Of a DNA stretch of 43,324 nt, positions 15,075-22,665 are shown in pieces (position 1 is the first letter of the stretch; each line of letters starts with the position of its first letter). The notes under the pieces were generated by a model. It was not told the origin of the DNA and did no database searches. It saw only the letters and a list, made by a program, of their open reading frames with translations. This DNA comes from Flammeovirgaceae bacterium UBA1842 (GTDB lineage: Bacteria > Bacteroidota > Bacteroidia > Cytophagales > Cyclobacteriaceae). The stretch lies in contig DDIU01000041.1 in NCBI GenBank assembly GCA_002338655.1, positions 1 through 43,324 of the forward strand, in the 5' to 3' direction. Both the position numbers and the translations under genes were made by a program.

Positions 15075-17054
15075 ATGACTATGTTATTCGACCGAAAGAA
15101 ATATTCCAATGACGTTTTAATTAAACTTTATGAGGGCTTGTTGCGCCCCCGTATGATCGAAGAGAAGATGTTAATTCTTCTTCGACAAGGTAAAATCACC
15201 AAATGGTTTTCAGGCATCGGTCAGGAAGCAATATCAGTTGGTGCAACCCACGCATTGACAAAAGATGAATATATATTGCCTATGCATAGGAATCTTGGCG
15301 TATTTACTTCAAGAGAGATACCTTACAATAGATTGTTTGCACAGTTTCAAGGCAAGCCCTCTGGGTTTACCAATGGGAGAGACCGCTCTTTTCATTTTGG
15401 TACCAACGAGTTTAATATTGTTGGAATGATTTCTCATCTGGGGCCACAATTGGCAGTAGCCGATGGCATCGCTTTGGCCAACCAACTGAAGAGGGAAAAG
15501 AAAGCTACGTTAGTTTTCAGTGGTGATGGCGGAGCCAGCGAGGGGGATTTTCATGAAGCACTTAACGTGGCGGCAGTATGGGATCTGCCTGTAATATTTG
15601 TGATTGAAAATAATGGATATGGCCTTTCAACACCAAGCAATGAACAATTCAAATTCAAAAACTTTATTGACAAGGGGCCAGGTTATGGAATTGAAGCCGT
15701 TAAAATAGATGGTAATAACGTATTGGAGGTTTATGACACTATTTCTAAACTAGCCACCAGCGTAAGAAAAAAGAATCGTCCGGTACTTGTAGAAGCAATG
15801 ACCTTTAGGATGAGAGGGCATGAAGAAGCTTCGGGGACTAAATATGTGCCTAAAGATTTAATGGAAAGCTGGGCAAAAAAAGATCCCCTGGATAACTATG
15901 AGTCCTACCTCTTAAAGGAGAAAGTCATTGATACGGTTTTCATAAAAAATCTTCGTGCTAAGATTCAAAAAGATATAAATAAAGGCCTTGAAATTGCCTA
16001 CAGTGAAGAAAAGCCAGAAGCCAACACTAAAATGGAAGTGGCTGATATGTACGCACCCTATGCACAAAAGGTAATTTCTGAGAAAGGCAACAAAACGACT
16101 AAGCGTTATGTTGATGCCATCTCTGATGGTCTGAAGCAAAGTCTTGAAAAGTACCCTGAGCTGGTATTGATGGGGCAGGACATAGCTGATTATGGAGGAG
16201 TATTTAAAATCACCGAAGGTTTTGTGGACAAATTTGGCAAAGAGAGGATCAGAAATACACCCCTTTGTGAATCTGCAATTATCGGCATAGGTTTGGGACT
16301 TTCCATCAAAAAACAAAAGGCACTGGTTGAGATGCAATTTGCTGATTTTGTCACCTGTGGCTTTAATCAGATAGTCAATAACTTGGCGAAGTCACATTAT
16401 CGCTGGGGGCAAAACGCAGACGTTGTGGTAAGGATGCCAACCGGAGCGGGAGTGGCAGCCGGGCCATTTCATAGCCAGTCCAATGAGGCTTGGTTTGTCC
16501 ATACTCCAGGGTTAAAGGTGGTATACCCATCAAATCCTGTGGATGCGAAAGGATTGCTGTGTGCAGCCATCGAAGATCCTAACCCTGTGATGTATTTTGA
16601 ACATAAGTTTCTTTATCGCTCCCTTTCTGATGAGGTGACCGATGATTATTACACAATAGAAATAGGCAAAGCAGCCACTGTAACAGCAGGTGATGATTTG
16701 AGTATCATCACTTACGGTATGGGCGTGCACTGGGCAAAGGAAGTAATGGAAGAACTGAACAGCTCAGCAGACATTATCGACTTACGTACATTACTGCCTT
16801 GGGATAAAGAAGCGGTAGCAGCCACAGTCAAAAAAACGGGTAGGGTACTCGTACTTCATGAAGATTGTTTGACAGGAGGAATTGGAGGCGAGATTTCAGC
16901 ATGGATAGCCGAGCACTGCTTTACCGATTTAGATGCTCCGGTGATGAGGGTAGCCAGTTTAGATACTGCTGTTCCATTCTCTACCCAATTGGAACAAAAT
17001 TTCCTTCCAAAAGGCAGGCTGAAGCAAAAAATTGAAGAATTAATGGAATTTTAA
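15075..17054 (+). CDS. 2-oxo acid dehydrogenase E1, fused alpha and beta subunits
   Basis: Thiamine-diphosphate E1 component that decarboxylates a 2-oxo acid and passes the acyl group to lipoyl-E2. About 659 residues, a natural fusion. The alpha half carries the ThDP motif GDGGASEGDFHEALN ... ENN (about 150-180). The beta half starts near residue 340 at KRYVDAISDGLKQSLEKYP, with GGVFKITEGF, NTPLCESAIIGIGLGLS and EMQFADFV. Similarity to branched-chain 2-oxoisovalerate E1 is likely, but pyruvate cannot be excluded. No E2 or E3 lies beside it. Start: ATG at 15075 (MTMLFDRKKY), because the longer TTG lies in the promoter; 15081 is an alternative. LipA, which makes the E2 cofactor, is encoded at 21.7 kb. 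Confidence 0.92.
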   Translation: MTMLFDRKKYSNDVLIKLYEGLLRPRMIEEKMLILLRQGKITKWFSGIGQEAISVGATHALTKDEYILPMHRNLGVFTSREIPYNRLFAQFQGKPSGFTNGRDRSFHFGTNEFNIVGMISHLGPQLAVADGIALANQLKREKKATLVFSGDGGASEGDFHEALNVAAVWDLPVIFVIENNGYGLSTPSNEQFKFKNFIDKGPGYGIEAVKIDGNNVLEVYDTISKLATSVRKKNRPVLVEAMTFRMRGHEEASGTKYVPKDLMESWAKKDPLDNYESYLLKEKVIDTVFIKNLRAKIQKDINKGLEIAYSEEKPEANTKMEVADMYAPYAQKVISEKGNKTTKRYVDAISDGLKQSLEKYPELVLMGQDIADYGGVFKITEGFVDKFGKERIRNTPLCESAIIGIGLGLSIKKQKALVEMQFADFVTCGFNQIVNNLAKSHYRWGQNADVVVRMPTGAGVAAGPFHSQSNEAWFVHTPGLKVVYPSNPVDAKGLLCAAIEDPNPVMYFEHKFLYRSLSDEVTDDYYTIEIGKAATVTAGDDLSIITYGMGVHWAKEVMEELNSSADIIDLRTLLPWDKEAVAATVKKTGRVLVLHEDCLTGGIGGEISAWIAEHCFTDLDAPVMRVASLDTAVPFSTQLEQNFLPKGRLKQKIEELMEF

Positions 17055-17104
17055 GTATCTTGATGCGTTATAAATGTCCGTAAAATTTTTGCGCATTATT
17101 AGGT

Positions 17105-20068
17105 TTGAGCTTATTCCAAAATAGAAATATCAAAATCACCGGTCGCTTATTCAAGTTAATGGCTGTGGCAATAGTAATATTAGCCGGGCTGTCTTTTGGG
17201 GAAGGTGGGACTACTATTGCCCAGGAAAAAAACAAATACGAAAAGCAGAACGAAAGAAAAAACAAATCGAATAGAAGGCTCAACAGGAGAGGCGATAAAG
17301 GCAAATCTAATAAGGCCAAAATAAGGGCTACTAAGTTCAAATCACGAACCAAGCAAGGTGAAAAGTCTTATAAAGGGGATATTACAGGCCGAAAGGTAAT
17401 AACTAAAACATCTCCAAGAAGGTCTTCAGCCGGGCGTGCTCAACCCAACCCATATGCTGGGCGAAAGCGTAAAACAGAACGAAGTGTAGCCAAGAGCGCT
17501 AAATCAAGGCCACGCTACACAAGTCGAAGATCGGAATCAGCAAAAAGGGTATCAGTTAATCCACGATTTTCAAGTAGAAATGGGGAGCGGGCATGGAAAG
17601 GTAGCGCGTCTGGCCGAGCTATTAAAACAAGATCAAAGTCTATCACCTATACTCGAAAAAGCAATTATCAGGGTGGTTCCTTCCGTTCCATTAGCAAACC
17701 CTCTGAGCGTTCAGTTAGATCGGGTGGGGTAAGTCCAAGATCAGCTTCTGGTAACTATAACGTTAGAAAACGAAAAAAACCCTATGCCTTTAGACAAAAA
17801 AAAGCATGGGAGAAAGCCTTCAAAGGAGATATTACAGGCCGGACATTTCGTACAAAAAGGACCAATGAGCGGCCAGTGATTCAAAATCCAAGTCAAGCCA
17901 GATATTCAAATGCTGGAAAACGTGGTGACCGACCTTACACAGGAGGTTTGTCTGGAGGGTTTAAAACAGCAACCAAAAAACCTGAACGCGCATGGAAAAA
18001 GGATATTTCGGGCAACAAACTTAGAATAAGAACAAGTAGTAAGCCTACATTTTCAGGCTCGCAATTTCAACCATACCCACAAAAAAGGAACAGGAAAGGA
18101 GACCGGGCTTATCGTGGAAAGATAAAGGGTGGAAATTACAGTTCCGTTTCTAGCCGTAAAGAAATGGCAGGGAGTAAGAGCCTGAGAAGGGAGCCTCCAG
18201 GGCAAGGTACAGCAAAGGGATTTAGGTTTCAAGGCAATATCAAAGCCCAAAAACCTTTGAAAGGTGGGGGTAGTATCAGTGGTGGATTAAAAAATAATCA
18301 AGGTAAGGCTATAAGAGGTAAGGGCATAAGTAGCCAAGATATCCGTGCTGCCAAGTTTTTGGGAAATATAAAATCATCTAGGCCCCTTAAGGGTGGAGGA
18401 AGCATAAGTGGTAGAATAAAAAACAATAATGGTAAGGCCATTCAACGCAAGGAAATCACAAAGCAAGATATTCGGACGTCTAAGTTTCTAGGAAATATAA
18501 AATCATCCAGACCTCTTAAAGGTGGAGGGAGCATTAGTGGTAGATTGAAAAACAATAATGGTAAGGCCATTCAACGTAAGGAAATTACCAAGCAAGATAT
18601 CCGTACAGGTAAGTATCTGGGAAACATCAAAGCCCAAAGGCCATTAAAAGGTGGGGGAAGTGTAGCTAGGAATAACTGGAATAATCGCGGACAGGTGACC
18701 ACCCGGTTGTCTAACAATGAACAGAACAGACGTACCCGTAGATTTCGGGGAAATTTAAAACTTGTAAAACAGGCCAAAGGTGGAGGAGGGTCAGTAAACA
18801 TACATCCTTGGAATAATAGAGGCAATACTGTAAACCAACCTCAACAATCGTTAACAGGTAGAAAAGCAGCTAATTTCCAAGGGAATGTTAAACCGTTCGT
18901 AAGAGGAAAGTACGATGCCCTATCTTCTTCCTATAAAGGCGATCAGAAAAGGCGATTTAATTATCAGAACCATCCAAACGCAGATAAAAAGGCATTAAAA
19001 GTGCGTGTTACTAAAAACAAGGACAATTCATCTGAATTTGAGGGAAATGTAAAACCATTCGTTCGGGGTAAGTACGATGCACTGGCTTCATTTTATAAAG
19101 GCAACGACAAAAGAAAATATGATTACAAAAAAAACCCTAACGCAGCAAAAGAATCATTGAAAGTAAAGCAAGCATTAAAAAATGATAGGTTGTCCGCTAA
19201 TTTCCAAGGTAGGACAAAGGATCGGACAAATCGCCAACATAATCCTGCAGCCGCAGATGATGCGCTGAAAGTAAAAAAGCCTGGTAAAAACTATTTTGAA
19301 GGGAGTGATTTTCAGGGTAGGACTAAGGTGACTTGGAACTATAAACAGAACCCAAGTGCAGCCAAGGAGTCATTGAAAAACAGACCTGCGTCAAAGGCTA
19401 CTGCCGAAGGAAGTAAATTTCAAGGACGGACCAAAGTAACTTGGAACTATAAGCAAAACCCTCATGCGGCCAAGGAATCATTGAAAAACTTACCCCCTTC
19501 ACAAGCCACTGCCAAAGGGAATAAGTTTGAAGGACGGACTAAGGTAACGTGGAACTATAAACAAAACCCGCATGCGGCTAAGGAATCATTGAAAAACTTA
19601 CCCCCTTCGCAAGCCACAGCCAAAGGAAATAAGTTTGAAGGACGGACCAAGGTGACTTGGAACTATAAACAAAATCCACATGCAGCGAAAGAGTCATTAA
19701 AAAACCTGCCGCCAAGTAAGGCCACGGTAAAGGGAAGTGAGTTTCAAGGAAGGTATAAAATGGCCAAATATAGCCGTAAGCCTAATGCCGCTGCCGGCTC
19801 TTTGAAAGGTATTGGCCCTTCGAGAGCGGCTATCAGTGCTTCCAATTATCAAGGCAATATAAAAATGAATAAAAACCGGATCAATGACAGGCATCCAAGT
19901 TATAAGTATGCGAGAACAAATACAGTTAAAGAGAAGGAGAAACTTTTTGGTATCAAATTATTGTTCTCAAAATTGTTCAAGCAAAATGAAGGTCAGCCTG
20001 ATCATTTGAAAGAAAAAATCAGGAAGCCCCGATTCGACAAAAGAGAAAAAGATATTTGGTACGATTAA
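17105..20068 (+). CDS. Large, very basic, secreted repeat protein of unknown function
   Basis: A 987-residue protein unlike any family I recognise. It opens with a signal peptide (basic n-region NRNIKITGRLFK, hydrophobic core MAVAIVILAGLSFG, likely cleavage IA|QEKN). The rest is extremely rich in K, R, G, N and S, with no cysteine I could find. An aromatic-x-Gly motif recurs throughout. In the first third it appears as YKGDITGR-type units; then as four 43-residue units (FLGNIKSSRPLKGGGSISG type), two 54-55-residue units (FQGNVKPFVRGKYDAL) and six 35-36-residue units (FEGRTKVTWNYKQNPHAAKE). The C-terminus ends KEKDIWYD. The TTG start at 17105 is preferred over ATG at 17159 because it supplies the charged signal-peptide n-region. 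ytxJ follows after 1 base. A surface-fibre, matrix or nucleic-acid/polyanion-binding role is possible but unproven. Confidence 0.85.
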   Translation: MSLFQNRNIKITGRLFKLMAVAIVILAGLSFGEGGTTIAQEKNKYEKQNERKNKSNRRLNRRGDKGKSNKAKIRATKFKSRTKQGEKSYKGDITGRKVITKTSPRRSSAGRAQPNPYAGRKRKTERSVAKSAKSRPRYTSRRSESAKRVSVNPRFSSRNGERAWKGSASGRAIKTRSKSITYTRKSNYQGGSFRSISKPSERSVRSGGVSPRSASGNYNVRKRKKPYAFRQKKAWEKAFKGDITGRTFRTKRTNERPVIQNPSQARYSNAGKRGDRPYTGGLSGGFKTATKKPERAWKKDISGNKLRIRTSSKPTFSGSQFQPYPQKRNRKGDRAYRGKIKGGNYSSVSSRKEMAGSKSLRREPPGQGTAKGFRFQGNIKAQKPLKGGGSISGGLKNNQGKAIRGKGISSQDIRAAKFLGNIKSSRPLKGGGSISGRIKNNNGKAIQRKEITKQDIRTSKFLGNIKSSRPLKGGGSISGRLKNNNGKAIQRKEITKQDIRTGKYLGNIKAQRPLKGGGSVARNNWNNRGQVTTRLSNNEQNRRTRRFRGNLKLVKQAKGGGGSVNIHPWNNRGNTVNQPQQSLTGRKAANFQGNVKPFVRGKYDALSSSYKGDQKRRFNYQNHPNADKKALKVRVTKNKDNSSEFEGNVKPFVRGKYDALASFYKGNDKRKYDYKKNPNAAKESLKVKQALKNDRLSANFQGRTKDRTNRQHNPAAADDALKVKKPGKNYFEGSDFQGRTKVTWNYKQNPSAAKESLKNRPASKATAEGSKFQGRTKVTWNYKQNPHAAKESLKNLPPSQATAKGNKFEGRTKVTWNYKQNPHAAKESLKNLPPSQATAKGNKFEGRTKVTWNYKQNPHAAKESLKNLPPSKATVKGSEFQGRYKMAKYSRKPNAAAGSLKGIGPSRAAISASNYQGNIKMNKNRINDRHPSYKYARTNTVKEKEKLFGIKLLFSKLFKQNEGQPDHLKEKIRKPRFDKREKDIWYD
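18227..18742 (+). repeat. Four tandem 129-bp coding repeats
   Basis: Units start at 18227, 18356, 18485 and 18614, each encoding 43 residues beginning F/Y-x-GNIK and containing PLKGGGS. Units two and three are nearly identical in protein and DNA; the outer units have diverged. A fifth, more divergent 44-residue unit follows at 18743-18874. Recent duplication within the secreted repeat-protein gene is the simplest explanation. Confidence 0.9.
18875..19201 (+). repeat. Two tandem 162/165-bp coding repeats
   Basis: Units start at 18875 and 19037. They share GNVKPFVRGKYDAL, then a YKG-D/N-KR block, and then NPNA. They are intermediate in design: the front resembles the 43-residue units and the tail (NPNAAKESLK) resembles the 36-residue units that follow. 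Confidence 0.85.
19202..19846 (+). repeat. Six tandem ~108-bp coding repeats
   Basis: Units start at 19202, 19310, 19418, 19526, 19634 and 19742, and encode 36 residues each (the last 35). The middle four share GRTKVTWNYKQNP and AAKESLKN almost exactly. Third-position differences between units show they are not brand-new copies. The repeat spacing is in frame throughout, so unit number could vary between strains without breaking the gene. Confidence 0.9.
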
Positions 20069-20069
20069 T

Positions 20070-20405
20070 ATGAACTGGTTAGAACTAAGCAACGAGAGTC
20101 AACTTAATGAGCTGATTAAGGACTCTCAAAATTCCCCTGTATTAATTTTCAAACATAGCACCCGATGCTCCATCAGTAGTATGGCCATAAATAGGCTTGA
20201 GCGGGCCTGGAAAGACGAAGCAAACCTAAAAGCATACTACTTGGACCTTATTAAGTATAGGGATATTTCTAACCTAGTAGCTTCTAAGCTAGGTGTCGAG
20301 CATCAATCGCCACAAGCTATAATTATTAAAGATGGGAAGGCCATCTACAATAATTCACATATGGCAATTGCCTTTGATGAACTTGAGGGAGCTGCTAAAA
20401 GCTAA
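20070..20405 (+). CDS. ytxJ: Bacillithiol-linked redox protein YtxJ
   Basis: A 111-residue thioredoxin-fold protein of the YtxJ (DUF2847) family, thought to act as a monothiol bacilliredoxin that removes bacillithiol from mixed disulfides. The active site is FKHSTRCSISSMA with a single cysteine, and the cis-proline region HQSPQAIIIKDGKAIY is present. It fits with bshC at 10.5 kb. The gene starts 1 base after the repeat-protein gene stop, so the two are co-transcribed, and its 3' end overlaps the convergent OsmC gene by 11 bases. Confidence 0.9.
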   Translation: MNWLELSNESQLNELIKDSQNSPVLIFKHSTRCSISSMAINRLERAWKDEANLKAYYLDLIKYRDISNLVASKLGVEHQSPQAIIIKDGKAIYNNSHMAIAFDELEGAAKS

Positions 20406-20799
20406 AGGTTATTGTTTGCTTCACGGATTTGGAAAGACTGAGCGACACGGGACAGGTAAGGGCTGCCCTTTTAAGTTTAGTGATCTGAACATCGGTGGCA
20501 GAAAGTGAATCCTTCTGAAAATGAATTTGAATTTCCTTGACTTTACGGGGGTTTTCATCCATTATTTTTGTTATTTCCGAAGTCATCCCAGTGATGTCGA
20601 TATTTTCCCTTTGGGCATATATTCCCATGAGGGTCATCATGCAGCAACTGAGCGATGTGCAAAGTAGATCTGTTGGTGAAAAAGCTTCCCCTTTGCCATT
20701 GTTATCCAGAGGGGCATCAGTTATCAAGTCATTTCCAGATTTGATATGTTGGGCGGTTGTTCTCAATCCTCCCAGGTATTCTGCTTTCATTTGAGCCAT
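20395..20799 (-). CDS. OsmC family protein
   Basis: A 134-residue OsmC/Ohr-fold protein, a family of thiol-dependent hydroperoxide reductases. The two usual cysteines appear in SLSCCMMT and ALTCPVSLS, and the DAPLDNNGKGEAFSPTDLL segment is typical. The internal motif is closer to the general OsmC/YhfA type than to Ohr, so the substrate is uncertain. It converges on ytxJ with an 11-base 3' overlap. Both act in thiol redox chemistry, but convergence gives no proof of co-regulation. Confidence 0.9.
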   Translation of the reverse strand: MAQMKAEYLGGLRTTAQHIKSGNDLITDAPLDNNGKGEAFSPTDLLCTSLSCCMMTLMGIYAQRENIDITGMTSEITKIMDENPRKVKEIQIHFQKDSLSATDVQITKLKRAALTCPVSLSLSKSVKQTITFSF

Positions 20800-20878
20800 A
20801 TTTTTTTTCTTCTAAACTATAGTACCTTAGTTTGCGTTCATATAATTCACTAAATTTATATAATCTTTCTATTTGCTA

Positions 20879-21613
20879 ATGAAGGTAATTCATATTTTAT
20901 TATTCATTTTATTGACCCCCTTATTGCTAAAGGCACAGGAGGAGGTGGATGGCTATGAGTCAGAATTTATCTATGGCATCAATAAAAATACGGCCGGGGG
21001 TCTTATTGGAGGGATAGTACTTAGAAAGTCAAGAAAAATAGGAGATAGGCTTTACCAAAGTTATGGTCTGGAGCTTATGAATGTCAAACACCCTCTAGAA
21101 TATCAGTTGCGGGCTTCATCAGGCAGTACATTTATATTTGGCAAAGTTAACTACCTATATGCGTTTAGGTTTCAGTACGGACGGGAGTTGATATTATTTA
21201 GAAAAGCGCCACAACAAGGAGTAGAGATCAAGTTACTTACCGCTATAGGCCCAACAATTGGCTTACTTGCTCCATATTATATCGAATTCAATCCGGATGG
21301 AGGAGGATCAATAGGGAATAACAACACGAAAAGGGAGCCTTATAATCCTAATAACCCAAATCATGACAATAGTAAAATTGTTGGTACAGGGTATATTCTA
21401 CAGGGAATAAATGAATCTAAAATACGCTTAGGGGCTAATGTAAAAGCTGGACTAAGCTTTGAGTTGGGCACGTCAAAAAGCAGTGTTACTGGTTTTGAAA
21501 TAGGGGCATTGCTAGAGGCATACACTCAAAAAATAGAACTGCTTGCCGGAGCAGAAAATAAATCTTTTTTCCCAACTGCTTACATTACTATTTTTTACGG
21601 AACCCGAAGATAA
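20879..21613 (+). CDS. Predicted outer-membrane beta-barrel protein
   Basis: A secreted protein of about 244 residues with signal peptide MKVIHILLFILLTPLLLKA followed by Gln. The mature part has alternating hydrophobic strands (GGLIGGIVLRKSRKIG, YLYAFRFQYGREL, VKAGLSFELG) and a terminal strand AYITIFYGTRR. This matches small barrel proteins widespread in Bacteroidota. The Asn/Pro-rich segment NPNNPNHDNSK (about 160-170) looks like a surface loop. The frame reaches TTG at 20873 but ATG at 20879 gives the better signal peptide. lipA follows after 57 bases. No function assigned. Confidence 0.78.
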   Translation: MKVIHILLFILLTPLLLKAQEEVDGYESEFIYGINKNTAGGLIGGIVLRKSRKIGDRLYQSYGLELMNVKHPLEYQLRASSGSTFIFGKVNYLYAFRFQYGRELILFRKAPQQGVEIKLLTAIGPTIGLLAPYYIEFNPDGGGSIGNNNTKREPYNPNNPNHDNSKIVGTGYILQGINESKIRLGANVKAGLSFELGTSKSSVTGFEIGALLEAYTQKIELLAGAENKSFFPTAYITIFYGTRR

Positions 21614-21670
21614 TTCGACTTGTTAATCGGAATAGCGAGACGATATGTCTAATTTTACGGGCCTAATAAG

Positions 21671-22570
21671 ATGGATCAAGAAATGATAGAACTTCCTGTA
21701 GTTTCAAAAGAAAAAGAAGAGAAAAAAAGGAAACCAGATTGGTTAAGGGTTAAACTACCAATTGGTAAAGAGTACGCCAAAGTGCGGAAACTCGTTGATA
21801 ATTATAAACTTCATACGATTTGCGAAAGCGGTAACTGCCCAAATATGGGAGAATGCTGGGGGGCTGGCACAGCTACCTTTATGATATTGGGCAACGTATG
21901 CACCAGAAGCTGTACGTTTTGTGCCGTTGCCACCGGTAGGCCACCTGAGTATGATGAAGGGGAACCACAGCGTGTGGCTGAAGCCATTAAGTTGATGGGC
22001 GTAAAACATGCAGTAATAACATCAGTTAATAGGGACGAATTAAAAGACCGGGGAGCTGAAATCTGGTATCAGACAGTAGCTCAAACGAAGGCCCTATGCC
22101 CTGAAACCACTATAGAAACATTGATCCCTGATGTAAAAAACAATTGGGATGCTTTATACAGAATGATTGAGCCTGGGCAGGAAGTGGTTTCACATAATAT
22201 TGAGACTGTTGAAAGGCTGTATCGCAGAGTAAGACCTCAGGCTAAATATGAACGCAGTCTTGAGCAGATTAAAAAAACGTATGAAGCAGGGAAACGTACC
22301 AAATCCGGGATCATGCTTGGGGTAGGTGAAACGCCCGATGAAGTGCATAAGGCCATGGATGACCTTGTTAAGAACGGATTACATATATTGACACTTGGTC
22401 AATACCTTCAACCTACAAAAATGCACCTTGAAGTAGCTGAATATATACACCCTGACCAGTTTGCAGCTTATCGTGAAGAAGGATTGAAGCGAGGGTTGAA
22501 GTATGTGGAGTCTGGTCCTTTGGTTAGATCTTCTTACCATGCCGAGCGGCATGTAAATGTGCCCATTTAA
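21671..22570 (+). CDS. lipA: Lipoyl synthase
   Basis: Radical-SAM enzyme that inserts two sulfurs into octanoyl-carrier proteins to make lipoate. 299 residues. The auxiliary cluster motif CESGNCPNMGEC is at Cys51/56/62, the radical-SAM cluster CTRSCTFC at Cys77/81/84, and the C-terminal RSSYHAERH contains the serine that ligates the auxiliary cluster. All ligands are intact. Its product serves the 2-oxo acid dehydrogenase (E1 at 15 kb) and the glycine cleavage H protein (GcvP at 26 kb). A near-consensus -7 element (TAATTTTA, 21650-21657) precedes it. lipB is not in the window. Confidence 0.97.
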   Translation: MDQEMIELPVVSKEKEEKKRKPDWLRVKLPIGKEYAKVRKLVDNYKLHTICESGNCPNMGECWGAGTATFMILGNVCTRSCTFCAVATGRPPEYDEGEPQRVAEAIKLMGVKHAVITSVNRDELKDRGAEIWYQTVAQTKALCPETTIETLIPDVKNNWDALYRMIEPGQEVVSHNIETVERLYRRVRPQAKYERSLEQIKKTYEAGKRTKSGIMLGVGETPDEVHKAMDDLVKNGLHILTLGQYLQPTKMHLEVAEYIHPDQFAAYREEGLKRGLKYVESGPLVRSSYHAERHVNVPI

Positions 22571-22576
22571 ATAAAT

Positions 22577-22660
22577 TCAAAGTATTAAGCTCAAAGTTCA
22601 CATTTACAACTTTGAGCTTAATACTTTGAGCTTAAAACTTTGAACTTAAAACTTCGAACT
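22577..22660. repeat. 22-bp perfect hairpin fused to 14-bp tandem repeats
   Basis: The arms 22577-22598 and 22608-22629 are perfect inverted copies (22 bp, loop CACATTTAC). The right arm is also the first unit of a 14-base tandem repeat: CTTTGAGCTTAATA (22610), CTTTGAGCTTAAAA (22624), CTTTGAACTTAAAA (22638) and a partial CTTCGAACT (22652). It fills the gap between the 3' ends of lipA and the M28 peptidase gene, so it may act as a bidirectional terminator or mRNA-end protector. No T tract is present. Confidence 0.8.
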
Positions 22661-22665
22661 AATAT

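Noticed and set aside
17105..17158. Starting the repeat protein at ATG 17159 instead of TTG 17105
   Set aside because: The ATG start would remove the basic n-region and leave an uncharged signal peptide; the TTG start gives a normal one.
18227..19846. Regular repeats considered as a CRISPR array or non-coding satellite
   Set aside because: Repeat periods (129, 162/165 and 108 bases) are all multiples of three, the frame is open throughout, and there are no constant repeats separated by variable spacers.
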